This document shows positions 1 through 11,672 of a stretch of 64,000 nucleotides of DNA, piece after piece (within the stretch, counting starts at the first letter, position 1; each line of letters starts with the position of its first letter). Source of the DNA: Diphasiastrum complanatum (lineage: Eukaryota; Streptophyta; Lycopodiopsida; Lycopodiales; Lycopodiaceae); NCBI GenBank assembly GCA_029204225.1, contig CM055108.1, positions 18,693,779 through 18,757,778 on the forward strand, in the 5' to 3' direction. The notes under the pieces are model-generated. The model was not told where the DNA came from. It saw only the letters and a program-made list of their open reading frames with translations, and made no database searches. A program made the position numbers and the translations under genes.

Positions 1-125
1 AAGAATTTCTGTCAAATCTCGACCGAAGACTTCCATCACGATCTCAACCGAGGGCATTCGTTCGGATCTCGACCAAAGACTTTTGTCAAATCTCGACCAA
101 AGACTTCCGTCAACCCAATTCAAAG
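1..125. repeat. Short degenerate tandem repeat (about 26 bp, four copies)
   Basis: Four imperfect copies of a unit built on the words atctcgaccaaagact and tccgtca follow one another. They lie directly before the gypsy gag remnant that starts near 136, so they may belong to the 5' leader of that element. No coding capacity is seen. Confidence 0.6.
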
Positions 126-135
126 ATGGGAACCC

Positions 136-1219
136 ATGCGAGCTGAAGTTCCATATGATCGCCCACACTTTCACGTTGCTGAATCCTTACAAGCAAGAGC
201 TCACTTAAACGGGCCTTTGCTAACCACGGACCGTGTATTGAAAAACAAACACCAAAACTTGATCTTCCTAAGTACGACGATAATTCTGACCCACAGAGAT
301 TCCTTCAAGTCTTTGAGAATGCATGTGATGTCTATGGCGAAACATCTCCAAAAGCCATGGTAAAACTCTTCTCGATGACCATGATCGATCGAGCACAAGA
401 ATGGTCTTTTAACCTAGATCATGACGATAAACGAGATTGGTCACTCTTGAAGGAAGCCTTTATCAAGTGATTCAAATCGTTTCGTTTGATTGAGAGTCCT
501 TTTGTCAAATTAAGCAATATCAAAATGATAAAAGATGAAAAAGTACATGACTACATAGAAAGATTTAAAAGATTAAAAAGTCAAGTACAAGGACAACCAA
601 CCGAATCTATGCTCATCATTTCGTTTCTCGTTGGACTCCCACGATGGATAAGACGTGAACTTCGCTCCAATGATGAATACACATCATTGAAACAAGCCAT
701 GTCTGATGCCATCCGAGAAGAAGACGAGGGATCATATGTCGATGAGCCACGTGAATGGAGAGCACGTCGTGTTGTCCAGGAAGCTCGACCGAATGAGGAA
801 ACAAGAGAACAATTATGAAAAACACAAATGGAGTTGCTTAACCAGCAACACCAACAACAAATGGAAAAACTCATGAAAGAGTTTCAAAATACTCTCAAGT
901 CTATCCAGAGCTCGATGCAGGTCAATTACCCACTGGCCAAATCCATCATAGACGAGAGAATACTTGGTGCCCTCACTGTCGAGGTGCACACGCTGGCAAT
1001 GAGTGCCCATCATACCAACCGGTCCCAGATACTTCCTTGATCAAATGCGACATCTGCGACTTTATGGGCCATACCTCACTCTATTGCTCTTATAACCCGA
1101 GGAACCAGCCTCACAAATCAACCTCCTCGACAATAGTTTGTTTCACAAAATCAAAATCAGCACTATCCACCATGAAACAACCCGACTCGATTTCATGGAG
1201 AAGGTGCAATATCATTTGA
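136..1219 (+). pseudogene. Ty3/gypsy gag remnant (capsid domain plus zinc knuckle)
   Basis: Reading across several frames gives a retrotransposon gag. The segment near 270-480 has DPQRFLQVFENACDVYGE and, further on, AQEWSFNL, typical of the Retrotrans_gag capsid domain. It continues in 486-818 (DYIERFKRLKSQVQGQ, SFLVGLPRWIRREL), then a Gln-rich helix at 828-920, and a CCHC zinc knuckle at about 1046-1087 (CDICDFMGHTSLYC, spacing C-X2-C-X4-H-X4-C). In-frame TGA codons at about 468 and 816 interrupt an otherwise continuous frame, and both fit CGA-to-TGA change. There is at least one frameshift before 1037. It would bind element RNA and form the particle if intact; here it is dead. No pol follows, because an LTR-like end begins at 1308. 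Confidence 0.8.
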
Positions 1220-1286
1220 TAAAAATTTGACGTGAAGCAAATAAAAGCCCACAATAACTGCATCTCGCAGGTGTTGTGAGACCGTC

Positions 1287-1307
1287 ACCAGTTTTGGTGG
1301 GGGATAT
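1287..1307 (+). other. Candidate polypurine tract of a gypsy element
   Basis: The G-rich run ggtggggga ends a few bases before TGTTGGAG. This is the usual order for the plus-strand primer followed by the 3' LTR in plant LTR retrotransposons. Confidence 0.5.
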
Positions 1308-1965
1308 TGTTGGAGGGTTTGCGGATCTCGAGGCAACCCTAACCCTAGTTAATAAGTGAGAGAGATTTGGCACCCTATGTGTGCAAGTCCAACCCAATGA
1401 TCACAAAGAGATTTGATTAATTAGAAAGTCAATAAAACGACTTTAGACTTTTTTGCGAGACTTTTAATGTCGCAGGGCCTAAATGTCAAGTTAGTGAATA
1501 AAGTTGGGTTTCCCTCCAATTTGGATGGTTCCCACTCTTTTTAAAATTTGGATAATTAGGGAGGCAAAAATGGACCAATAGGATTTAGAGGCCAGGGTCC
1601 TCCTCTCTACTATAAAAAGGGACCAACTTGAGTTCCTACACATGTACATATCTTCATTTCAATAAAGCAGATTGGTTCTCTTGTGAAATGGATTTTTGAA
1701 TGTCATTGCTCTGTATCACTTTTCCTCCATCTCTCATGCTTTTATTGTGTTTTGCTAATTGTTGGATCTGATTGTTATTGGGATTGCATGTTTTTATACT
1801 TTTTATGAGAGAGAAAGGGAGAGAGAAAGAGTAAGCTATCTTATTGTGGATCTTAGTGTTAATGCTTAGGATTAATGGATGGTAGAGTTAGATGTGAATC
1901 TTCCATTCATGTTGAAATCTGAACTATGCTATCATTCTCATGGGAACGAATCTACGCGTGACAAC
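1308..1965 (+). repeat. LTR-like terminal segment
   Basis: It starts TGTTGGAG right after a polypurine tract. It contains a TATA-type promoter (tataaaaagg, near 1611) and an AATAAAG polyadenylation-like signal near 1661. The right end is uncertain: gacaac at about 1960 is the last base pattern before - strand gypsy integrase sequence begins. No second copy is present in the window, so LTR status rests on these signals alone. Confidence 0.5.
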
Positions 1966-1970
1966 TAGCT

Positions 1971-3074
1971 TCATCTCCTCGATGCTAGATTGATTAGATC
2001 TTGGGTTGAGGATAGGAAAGGAAAGAAACCCACTACAGTCAATATCTTACAGATTGTCTTGTTAGTGGACTCTGCCTGGCCATTACACCTAGGATAGTAC
2101 GGAGTACTTTTTCGGTGAACTACAAGGTAATGGCATAGCAAATTATCAATGAAAGCATTCAAGAAGTGCGTGCTCAGTCACTAACTAGCTCAATGGGACA
2201 GCCAAAACACGTAATAATGTTTTCATAAAGAAACGCGCAAGAGTCTTCGCATTAGCATCTTTGTTGCCCGAGCCTCAACCCATTTAGTGGCGTAATCTCT
2301 GGCTATTAGGATATAATGGACTTGAGTGTTTTTTTTGCTGTCGGGCTTATTGGTCCAACAAAGTCGATACCCCACTTATGAAAGGCTTCGCCTTCGATAA
2401 TTGGTCAACAGTGTGAAGTCGGCTTTTGTATTTTTCTTGGCTCGTTGGTAAACATCACATGTTTTAATGATAGCATACGTATTCTTAAACAGGGATGGCC
2501 ACCATCAACCCGCTTGAAGGATGATTTTAACAGTCGCTTCAACCGAGAAGTGACCGCCGCCAATGCCTCCAGGAGCTTGAGATATGATAGGAGTATCTCA
2601 GATTCATAAACGCACCTACGTATAATATCGTCAGCGCCTCTTTTGTATAATTGTTCTACTATGAGTTGAAAGGGTGCTGCTTTGAGCAAAAATTTTATCT
2701 TTGCTACCGTACTTAGACCTTCTTTGAGACTGCGTAATTTCCTCAGCCCATAAGAGTCTGGCATCAATCTGAAACAGACATGCATCAGGAGGATCGTCAT
2801 TTACTGGTGCATCTGCCTTTTCAGCATTAGGAAGTCGGAAAAGATGATTGGCCATGAAATGTTGTGTTCCTTTCTTGACGACTACGCGGAAATTGAATTC
2901 CTCGAGTATTAACAGCCATCAAGCTATACGTCCGGTTTTACAGGATTTATTAACGATATATAGCAGGGCTTGATGGTCGTAGAAGGCAAAGGTCTGGTCT
3001 AATAAATAATGTTGTAGTTGCTGTATAGCGTAGACCATGGCCAATGCTTCTCATTATGTGATTGTATAGTTTAC
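1971..3074 (-). pseudogene. Gypsy integrase and RNase H remnant
   Basis: Downstream continuation of the - strand gypsy pol. At 1971-2162 the frame shows the end of an integrase core (STPYYPRCNGQAESTNK), the conserved region around the catalytic glutamate. The stretch 2405-2855 carries scrambled pol frames from the RNase H-integrase connection. Stops and frameshifts break it in many places. It joins the reverse-transcriptase frame at 3075, so it is the 3' half of the same element. Confidence 0.7.
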
Positions 3075-4526
3075 TTAAGAAGACACCAGTTGCCTGCTCA
3101 AGAAACGGATTGGAAAATCTTTTCCATATTCGCCTGGTTGTGCAAGGAGACCTCCTATGGCATACTTACTTGCGTCGGTATGCACATGGAATTCCTTCAT
3201 GTAGTCTGGGGAACGAAGTATGGGGGCTATTGTGAGCACTGTTTTTAACTCCTCAAAAGCTTTGATGCGCTCCTCGGTCCATCTAGGGTCTATCATAACT
3301 AAATAAACGAGTGGTGTCTTACCAGTGTAATCGATTATAAAGATGCGATAATAGTTAGTGTGGCCGAGGAACACGTAAACTTCCTTCATTGTTGCAGATA
3401 AAGGCATCTCAACTATCACCTTGATCTTTGAAGGATCCGTGGAAATACCATCCTTCGAAATAATATGTCCAAGGACAATTTTATGGATTACCCAGATTTG
3501 ACATTTCTCAGGGTTTAGTGAGATTCCAAACCTGCGATAGCGAATGAAGACTTTTTCTAGTGCTTCGAGGTGCTTGTCCGCGGAGGAATGCACACCAAGG
3601 TCATCGAGATAGATCTCGACAATCCTGTGTAACAAGTCTTGGAAGGCCATTTGCATGAGCCTCTGAAACATTGAAGGGGCATTGCATAAGCCAAAAGGCA
3701 TGACATTATAAGCATAAACGCCGTTTTCTGTTGCAAACGCGGTTTTGTGTCTATCTTCTGGAGCAATTTGGTCCAAAAAATATCCACTGAACCCATCCAA
3801 GAAGCTGAACGCTTCAACTCCTGCCATTTTCTCAAGGATTTGTGTAGTTAAGGGTAAGGGAAAATGGTCTCTTTTTGTAACTGCATTCAGATTCTTGAGA
3901 TCGACGCAGATACGAAGCTTGCCATTTTTCTTTGATACTACGACAATGGGTGATACCCAATCAATATGTTGGACTTCATAGATGAAGCCAACATCCAACA
4001 ATTTCTTAATATCTTCATTGATCCGCTCACAATAAATAAGGTTACTTCGGTAAGGCTTAGCCCGAATAGGCTTAGCGTTCTCCTCTAAAGGAATAGTTTG
4101 GACTGCTATTTTAGGCGGAATCCCTTTCATTTCAGTATAATTCCATGCAAATACATCCCTATATTTGCGGAGTAAGGTTTCCAGATCAAGAAGTTGACTT
4201 GGCATGAGGTGGGCTCCGACATGAACAATGTGATCCACATCCTCATCAGGATCTTTAAGACTTAGCTCTATGGTTTTGGATGGGCCTTCAAAGGATTGCG
4301 AAGCTTTGGTAGGTTCCCTTTGTGGTTGTGGCAGCTGGATGACTACATCATCAAGTGTAAAGTCCTTAAATTTCCTTGGTAGATCAAAAGGTGGTTCCAC
4401 AAAGTTCTCCGGAACTTTGGGGATCACTTGTGTGGATGTGTTACCAGATGTGGAAGCTTGATCGGAGGATTTGTCTTTTGTCTGTGCAGACAATGGCTTG
4501 ATAGGTTGCTTAAGCTTCTCGTGCAT
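3075..4526 (-). pseudogene. Gypsy reverse transcriptase/RNase H, open over 483 codons
   Basis: This is the best preserved piece of the gypsy polyprotein. The first 110 or so residues are the protease-RT linker. Then come RT blocks: DWVSPIVVVSKKNGKLRIC, FPLPLTTQILEKMAG, FSFLDGFSGY, VMPFGLCNAPSMFQRLM, the catalytic YLDD (in IYLDDLGV), and FGISLNPEKCQIWV. The C-terminal end begins RNase H (EFHVHTDASKYAIGGLLAQ, with the first catalytic Asp). RT would copy element RNA to DNA and RNase H would remove the template. The frame is open but stops at 3075, and no complete integrase follows, so it is not functional. Confidence 0.88.
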
Positions 4527-4623
4527 CTATTTTGGTCGCTCAGTTAATTTTGTGTCAAGTATGGGATTTTTTTGAAAAAAATCGAGGTTTTCTAGTTTGT
4601 TGAGGAGGCGGTGTGGTTGCCTC

Positions 4624-5443
4624 TCAAATTAGGTCTTCATCTATTGTATTCCATATTTCGTCTGGATACATGTCCCATGTGTATACTTTGGGTTTGGGCC
4701 TATACGTTTGTGTGTTGGATACTTTGGAGATCAATTGCACATGAGCCAAAGGCCCTGGGGACTTGATCTCTTGTGGAATTGATTTTGGCGGATAATGTTT
4801 GTTATCTAGATAAAGGAGTACATGTTCATCCATCATGTCAACATCATTCATGGAAAGCATACCTTCTTCCGAAACATGGGCGGTAGGGATGCTAGGTTCT
4901 CCTGGGCACCAAGCTAGAGGAATAGGGTCTATCATCATAAGGAGAATGGTGGATGTCTATAGAAGTTGGGAGAAGATACACTTCTTCTGCAGTGGTTTCA
5001 ATACGACATCTGTTGAAATCAGCATAGTCCACAGTGGCCAGTGCTTGACCCCAATTTATTATGTTTGTTGATCTCATATAGTGGCCTTTCGGTTGGATCG
5101 GGACACTATCGGATTCGTAATAAGTTGGTGATGGCCAATCATCATAAACTTTAGTGACTCGTTTGTCGGTATTGCCAAAGGTGATTTTGTTACACTTCCA
5201 ATCTTGGACAACGCCTGCCATCTGTAGCCAAGGAGTTCCAAGAAGGAGTTTATATGTATTTGCATCATCTAGTAAATCAAGAATGATGCAATCAATGGTA
5301 AATTTGACACCTACAACACATACTGGTATATTTGATAAGTGACCTGCAGGGTCAGTGACTCGTTGATCGGCCATACGAAGTTTGTAACGTGGCTGATCTA
5401 AGGTATGGAATCCCCATGACTTTGCGAGTGACAAAGCCATCAT
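4624..5443 (-). pseudogene. Gypsy protease region remnant
   Basis: Upstream in pol order from RT. The frame 4892-5443 contains a retropepsin-like second half (TYKLLLGTPWLQMAGVV, matching the GxPWL end of gypsy proteases) followed by linker. The active-site Asp segment is not in this frame; it probably lies in broken sequence just beyond 5443. A frame change near 4920 leads into 4624-4938. It is decayed and non-functional. Confidence 0.6.
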
Positions 5444-5762
5444 GATCCACTATCAAGGATAGCGGATACTGCTGGATAATCTTTATAGGTCATAGGTAAG
5501 GTGATGCTAGTCCCCTTAGCAATACCGATGTTCATCAGATTCATGGGAATCTGAGGAATCTCTAGGATCTCATCTAGATTTCGCTGTTCATCTGGGATAG
5601 TAGGCAGCTAAAAACTGCGATGGATATAACTTTGGAGACCGGTGAAAGATTTTATTGCGCTATGGAAGGGCATGGTGATTTGAGCCTGCAGGAGTTCATA
5701 GAATACTTCGAGTTCCTGTAGGGGTTGCTCTTGTTCAAGGATGGAAGCAGATAATGGACCAT

Positions 5763-6418
5763 TCATTGTCTATTCTTCCTGCAAAAACTCATCTTGAAAT
5801 TCTTTGTATTGCTTTGGTCCACACGTGGGTCTGAGTAATCTCTTGGTAAAGTGGAAGCTGTCAAGGAGCTTCTCGTATGATCAGCTGGTTTCTCGAGGTT
5901 GTGCCGTTGTTGTTGGGTTTGGCGCTGGGCTCTAGTAAGAACTCTAACAGCATATGATGATATATGACGTGTTGGAAGGATCCTGTTAGGTTGTTTAGGA
6001 TAGTCTTTGAAACTATGTTTGCGAACACAGTTTGGACACTCCGCATGGTATTGGTTTTTACCTTGTAGTCGACCATGAAGTGGCCAGTTTCGCCACAAAT
6101 AAAACATCGGTTGCTCATGGGTCTTGTGGAAATAGCATAATCATCTTGGATGGCTAGTTGTGCTGGATTTTCTGGGTCCGTGGAATACTCATCCCGTTTG
6201 CACGATCATGAGTTGTTGCTTTGATATGGTTGAGAACTAGCAGATGGGAGTGTTGTGTCAGGATTGTAGGTGTGATCATAGGAGTTATCCACAAGATGTG
6301 TTTGTGCAGATTCTCGAGGGTGTCTATGTTTTTGTGCTCCTAGATCAAGTTGTCCTCGTGGAGGTGGACCTAAGAGTGCCAGTTGTGGTTGAGGTTCATG
6401 TCTAGATTGTCTGGGCAA
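5763..6418 (-). pseudogene. Gypsy gag C-terminus with damaged zinc knuckle
   Basis: The frame 5861-6118 has RCFICGETGHFMVDY. This is a CCHC knuckle in which the last cysteine is replaced by tyrosine. The Gln/Pro-rich stretch read from 6418 (HEPQPQLALLGPPPRGQ) is typical of gag tails. It is in the correct order and orientation to precede the protease and RT at 5443-3075. The left edge of a copia fragment cuts it at about 6419. Confidence 0.65.
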
Positions 6419-7440
6419 CTTGCTTTTCTACATAAGCTTTGAATGTAAGAAAAACATCATAAACCATGGCTTTAGAAGATAGCATATAGATCCAAGAATA
6501 TCTTGTATAATCATCTACAAAGGAAACAAAGCAACTTGCTCCTCCTTTGCTCTTAGTTGATGAGAAATGAACATCAGAGTGCACAAGTTCAAATGGTTGC
6601 TTTGTTTTGATGCTTGATCTAGGAAAAGGCCTTCTGTGTGATTTTAACACAACACAAGCTTCACAAGGTATAAGCTCCTTTGATAGTGTCTTTGGTAGTC
6701 CAACAACTTTTCCTTCCTTGACCATTGATTGCATGGCTTTGAAATTGGGATGTCCCAATTTCTTATGCCACAAATCCTCCTGAAGAACCTTGGTCTCATA
6801 AGCAATATCTGAAATGTTAGCACTCTCCCTAGAATCTAGTTTGTACAACTTTCCAATTCTAGATCCTCTAGCATTAACTTCATTTTCTCTTGAGATTATA
6901 CACTTGTCAACTTGAAACTTGACATCCAATCCACTATCAAACAACTGCGCTACACTAATGAGATTCTTGGTCAATCTAGGTACATAAAGTACATCATGTA
7001 AGCAAAAAGATTTTGATGTTGATGCATGCAGTGGAATACTACCTATTCCTTCAATGCTACACTCTACATCATTAGCAGTATAGATTGATTTTTTTGCACC
7101 TAGATATGGCATGAGACTAGTGAAAGAGTTTCTAGAACTAGACATATGGGAACTAGCCCCACTATCTATCCACCAAACTTCTTCATTCTTAAAAGGAAAA
7201 GATGAAAAAGTAGACATCATTAATGAATCCTCTCTTTCACTCTCAACACCCTCACACTCATCCTCATTAGTAAGGTTAGCTTACTTAGATTGGTTCTTCT
7301 TCTTGAAACAATTTGATGCATAGTGTCCTTTCTTGCCACAGAAAAAACACTTGATTTTTGACAGCTTCTTCTTGCCACTAGATGTTGCAGCTTGTGAGGA
7401 TTGATCCTCACCACCTTCTTTGGCTTTGTCCTTCTCTACT
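6419..7440 (-). mobile_element. Copia fragment: zinc knuckle, protease, pre-integrase, integrase start
   Basis: The knuckle CFFCGKKGHYASNC lies at about 7300-7352, followed by TAA. A second frame, 7220-6402, holds the retropepsin signature DSGASSHM, the GAG-pre-integrase segment (LWHKKLGHPNFKAM, CEACVVLKSHRRPF) and the first catalytic part of integrase (LVHSDVHFSSTKSKGG, DDYTRYSWIYML). It ends abruptly after FKAYVEKQ, where the better preserved copy at 40.9 kb continues into the second catalytic block. Both ends are truncated and no LTR is nearby. It sits between two pieces that may belong to one gypsy element. Confidence 0.85.
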
Positions 7441-9373
7441 TGAGAGAGTGTCCTTGTGTCAGGTGCGAGTTGAGCTAACTAGGCGAGTTTTTCGCTTTGT
7501 AGGGCTTGCACCTCCGCCCCCAGGCGCATATTTTCTGCTTCATAGATCTGGAGTTGCGCCTAGAGGGGGGCAAGCGGTTGGGACGTTATAGACTGAAGCT
7601 CCCGCACCTTTGTGGAGGCATCTGTATGCGCTTTGGAGAGGCTCTGGATATACTAATTGAGGCCATCCTCTTTTTGCTGTAGCTTTGCGATCTCCCGGTG
7701 CCCGTCTTGTTCGTGATGTTGAGCAATCATGAGCTCTTGCTACAGTTTTGTGATTTCTGCTCACAGTTGGGTGTTATTCGTTGCCAAGTGGAGTACTCGG
7801 CTATCCAATGATGTCCTGGTTGCTACCACGTCCCGGATGAATGTTCCCAAGGCTTGTTATGCCGTTATTAAGTCCGTTGGAGAAGCCGATACATTGGCAC
7901 TTGCAGGGGCTTGTGTGGTAATGGCCCCGACGACCTCTACAGTGCCGTTGTCATTGTCTTCGATGAGGTTCTCTGATGACCTTTTGTCATCTGGGGTGGT
8001 GAGATCTATCCAATCCAGTGATGGAATAAAAATTGTTTGTACAAATGCGTCATCAGGCAACGGTTGGTTGCCCTTGACAACCTTTGGTGGAGAAATAGGA
8101 GGTGTGGGAGAAACAGAAGTGGAAACATGGATGGAGACAATTTGTCCAAACGAGAGAATGGGTGGAACAGAGGAGAACTGGAGGGTGGTGTGGAGTATGG
8201 AAGGCGAAGATGGGGTGGAAGTGGTCTGGCGTGGCGGTGAAAAGTTGATGACCTGCATCCACGCCAGAGTGTCTGGAGACAATTGGGAATCAACATGATT
8301 GAACTGGAGAGGGAGAGCGGTGGGAACAGGAGTAATGGCGGATGTGATAGTAATGAAAGGGGTGGTGGAAGATGGAACAGTAGTGACGGAGGAGATGGGT
8401 ATGGAAACAGAAGTAGCAGTTGTGGGTGGAACAGAAGGAAGAGGAGCGACAACAGAAACAGGAGGAGGGGGATGTACAGAAGAGATAGTGGCGTTGGTAG
8501 ATGTTGGAGCTGTTATTGGTGTGGTAGTGGTGGTGCGATTTCTGGTGGTAGGTGGATATGAGGAGGAAGGTGCAATGCCACACATTCTTTTGTTGGCCAT
8601 CATGTCAGTAACTGCAGGTTGGCTAGATGTGGATGTTGTAGATGGAGGATAGAGGTTAGTAAGTGGCACGATGGATGATAGAAGGCTGGAACGGCAGAAA
8701 CCGCGCACTTTTGTCTCGAGAAGTGCACAAGCAAATTTACACAGCAGGGGGCCTACTGCGATACGTTCACGTGTGTTGGGTTTGATGGAGATTGTTAGTT
8801 CGTGGATGAGGAAGGCATGCCAGTCGTATGGCACAACTGTGGGGCCAGGGAATCCCAAGAAGGACTCCACAATCTGACTCAGCGGCATGGACTAGATTCT
8901 GTCCTTGCGAAATGTTGAAACAATCAGAAAGCTGTTCAACAGATGTGCAGCCATCTGAATGACTGGTTCCGTGATAGCCTCTATCAATACCCATTGTTAG
9001 TTTGGATCGGAATTTCTAGTGCAGTCTGGACGACGAAAGGTTTTATTAGGGCTTTTGCTTGACAATGAGAGATGGGCTGGTGGTTACCGAACATAATGCC
9101 GACAGTGACCTTGTATGTGGTACCCTGGTACAAGAAGTGAAAACGCGACTTTGGCGCATCCCAGGTGGCGTAGGCGTGAAGGGCGAGGCCCATGTTAATG
9201 TCAGAGCTGAAAAGCGCCGGGTAAAAGTCCATTGTTTCAAGAAGTGAGCCCACAATCTGGAGCCATGGTTTAATCAGGGCTTCAGAAGACAAGGGCCAAA
9301 TCTGGGTGGCTGATGATATTTCTCTTTGGATAACCTGCTTGGTGCCAGAGTCGTCAAAAGATGAGGAGACCAT
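7441..9373 (-). pseudogene. Decayed protein of unknown family: N-domain, Pro/Ser/Thr linker, coiled coil
   Basis: I do not recognise the family. Reading from 9373 there is an ordered N-terminal region (IWPLSSEALIKPWLQIVGSL, ATWDAPKSRFHFLYQG) to about 8990. After a one-base shift the frame resumes (ITEPVIQMAAHLLNSFL) and joins 8888-7857, with one TAG between. That part has PLSQIVESFLGFPGPTVVP, then about 200 residues rich in Pro, Ser and Thr. Another shift leads to heptad-like sequence read at about 7785-7470 (EIAKLQQKEDGL, MRLGAEVQALQSEKLA) containing several TAG stops where CAG is expected. It may be the N-terminal gag or extra ORF of the neighbouring gypsy element, or a captured host gene. 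Confidence 0.45.
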
Positions 9374-10310
9374 GTTAGCAGTGATAGTTAAAGTGCGAAA
9401 AAGTAGAAAAAATGATGGAAAAAATAAAAAGTGATGGAAACGAGAAAATTAGTGGATAACAAGAGTTGGATGGTAGTAACATTAGTTCAGAGCGCAGATC
9501 TGGGTTCAGAGTATGCAGATGATGGCTTGTATGAAGTTTGGTCGCATTCGAAAAACTTGGAAAATTTGGTCAAAATTTGAGCAGAGCTTCGCTAGGAAAG
9601 GTGACAAATGACTCGAATTCAGCCCTTACATAGCGGAATTTAGATGCGTATTAGGTGAAATCCACTTTCCTTCTCTCAGTTCCACCCAAATTCTGGCAGG
9701 GACCTTCTTCACAATATTCTAAGACCTCAGAGAAGTCTGCGAGAGTTCAGAAGATGATTTGACTGCCCTGCGAAGGTTCTACGAGGGTTCAGACAGTCTG
9801 CGAGGGTCCAATCCTTGCAGGGAGTGAATGCTCGCACAGCTTGCTCCTATGGTTGGATTTTCAAGATTAGACCATGTAGACAAGCTAATTTCACTGCTAT
9901 GATTCCATTTATGTCCCTTGCAAAGGTTGGTTTGATGATCTTGATGCTCTACGAAGGTTATGAAGATTCTGTTTTTTTGAACCCTTGCATATACTAAGAA
10001 ATGATGTTTTTTCCATCAGTAACTCTTGCAGAGATTTACATGGATGCATCTAGGTCAAATCTAGTAACTATCCAAGTTTAAAAAGCTATCTCTCAGGAGA
10101 TCTCCAAAAATCATGAAAAAAGTGCTCTTTTAGAGTGTTTTTTGACGAGATCTTGAGATTCTCTGATTTTTAACTTTTGCAAACTGCTTTATCCATGTTA
10201 GATCGAGAGAGAGATGATGACTTATTGCATTACTTGACAAATTTTTTCTTTGGGAAATCTACAAGTTGGCTTCAATGTAGTTGATTTGGATTGCTAGGAC
10301 TCTAGTGTTT
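9374..10310. other. No gene seen; AT-rich spacer
   Basis: Only short unrelated frames are present. Around 9720-9830 a motif like ctgcgagggttcag recurs a few times. Nothing coding or RNA-like can be supported. Confidence 0.5.
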
Positions 10311-10312
10311 TG

Positions 10313-10544
10313 TAGCCAAAAACACACCTATGTGTGTAAACTCTATGCTCACTTGCTATGCAAGAAAAAGTAGCATGTCTTCGGCCACCCTTTGGCAATA
10401 GTCTAACTAGCCCTAAGTTCCATTTTGTAGCATAAAACTACACTTATGTTTGTAAACTCTATGCTCACTTGCTATGCAACAAAAACTAGCATGTCCTTGG
10501 CCACCCGTTGGCTAGTCTAACTAGCCCTAAGTTCCATTTTGAAA
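10313..10544. repeat. Two-copy tandem repeat of about 115 bp
   Basis: Copy one, 10313-10428, and copy two, 10429-10544, share long stretches such as gtaaactctatgctcacttg, ctatgcaa, and gtctaactagccctaag. They differ by scattered substitutions and small gaps, so this is an old duplication. Confidence 0.8.
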
Positions 10545-10634
10545 GTCTTTATTAATTGGGGCTCAAGGTTGTTAAACTTTGACTTTTAGCTTTTAGGGCT
10601 CGTGACTTTTCAAAGAGCTTATTCCTCAATTGGA

Positions 10635-10950
10635 ATGAGGGCACAAGCAGGGCCCAACGATCCATGAATTGTACTAAAATATTTCATCATACATCATGAT
10701 GTTGGACGAGTGTATTCCTTATCTAGATTGAGGGTAGCAGAGAGCCACTCTTATCCAACAATGTAGAATCCTCAATCCATAATCATGATGGATGATGAAA
10801 TATTTGAGGAGACGTGGATCGTTGGATGAGGGTGGGGCCCTATTTGCACCCTCTGTGTTTTTGAAAAATAGGTTGTTCCGATGATTTTGAATTGTTGTAT
10901 GAGGGTGAGGCTCTATCTGCACCCTTATTCTAGATGAGGAATACACCTCC
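10635..10950. repeat. Foldback (MITE-like) element
   Basis: A left arm at about 10640-10700 (including ggcccaacgatcca and atatttcatcat) is matched in inverted order by 10783-10851 (atgatgaaatattt, tggatcgttgg, ggggccc). A second inverted pair, gtgtattccttatctaga near 10709 and tctagatgaggaatacac near 10930, extends the structure. No transposase is present, so mobility is inferred from structure only. Confidence 0.55.
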
Positions 10951-11400
10951 TCCATGACTATTTATCCAAAAAATTTGTCACCTTTTTCATTATGTCTCAA
11001 GACAATTGCAGATTTGTCTATATGCTATTTCTCGTGGTTCAAAGAAAAATAAAATCTTGTGTCGTTGTGTGACTTTATAAAGGGTGTTTGTGCAATTTTT
11101 TCCACAATATTCCAAACATCATTGACTTGAAGCCAAATCAAAGTCTTGATTATCTCTACCTTCCAAAATAAGAAGCACTAAATTTTATCTAATTTTCATT
11201 GAGCATTTGAAATATAGAAAGTTGCAAGTGCACTTTTCAATTCAATGAACATAATTTAAATGGGAGATGGCCGTATTATGCACCGTCAATCCATGATTTT
11301 CAAGTTAGTCATTGTGCAACTAGTGATATGAACATGTCTGCAAGATGGCATGATATTTTTGCACCCTTAGATCTTTGGGATCCCGTGAGTGACTATAGCG
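10951..11400. other. No gene seen; AT-rich spacer
   Basis: No frame here resembles a protein and no repeat structure is evident before the tandem array that begins near 11409. Confidence 0.5.
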
Positions 11401-11408
11401 ATGATGTG

Positions 11409-11672
11409 GAATATGCTCATCCTAATTGGTGGTGTGGAATATGATCCTCCTAGAAAGAGAATTAGATTATCCTAAAACTAGGCTGCTTCTAAAGTTGGAG
11501 AATATGCTCATCCTAGGCAGTGGTGTGGAATATGCTCCTCCTAGAAAGAGAATTTGCTGATCCTAAAAGTGGGATGCTTTGAAAGTTGGAGAATATGCTC
11601 ATCCTAGGTGGTGTGAAATATGCTCACCCTAGAAAGAGAATTGGCTGATCCTACAACTGGGATGCTTTGAAA
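11409..11672. repeat. Three-copy tandem repeat, unit about 90 bp
   Basis: Three units contain gaatatgctcatcctag, then ctcctagaaagagaatt, a variant of gctgatcctaaaactggg and atgctttgaaagttgga. Units two and three are closer to each other than to the first. Confidence 0.8.

Noticed and set aside
8006-8652. Gly/Val-rich frames on + and His/Tyr-rich frames on -
   Set aside because: Shadows of the Pro/Ser/Thr-rich - strand frame 7857-8888; low-complexity composition opens several frames at once.
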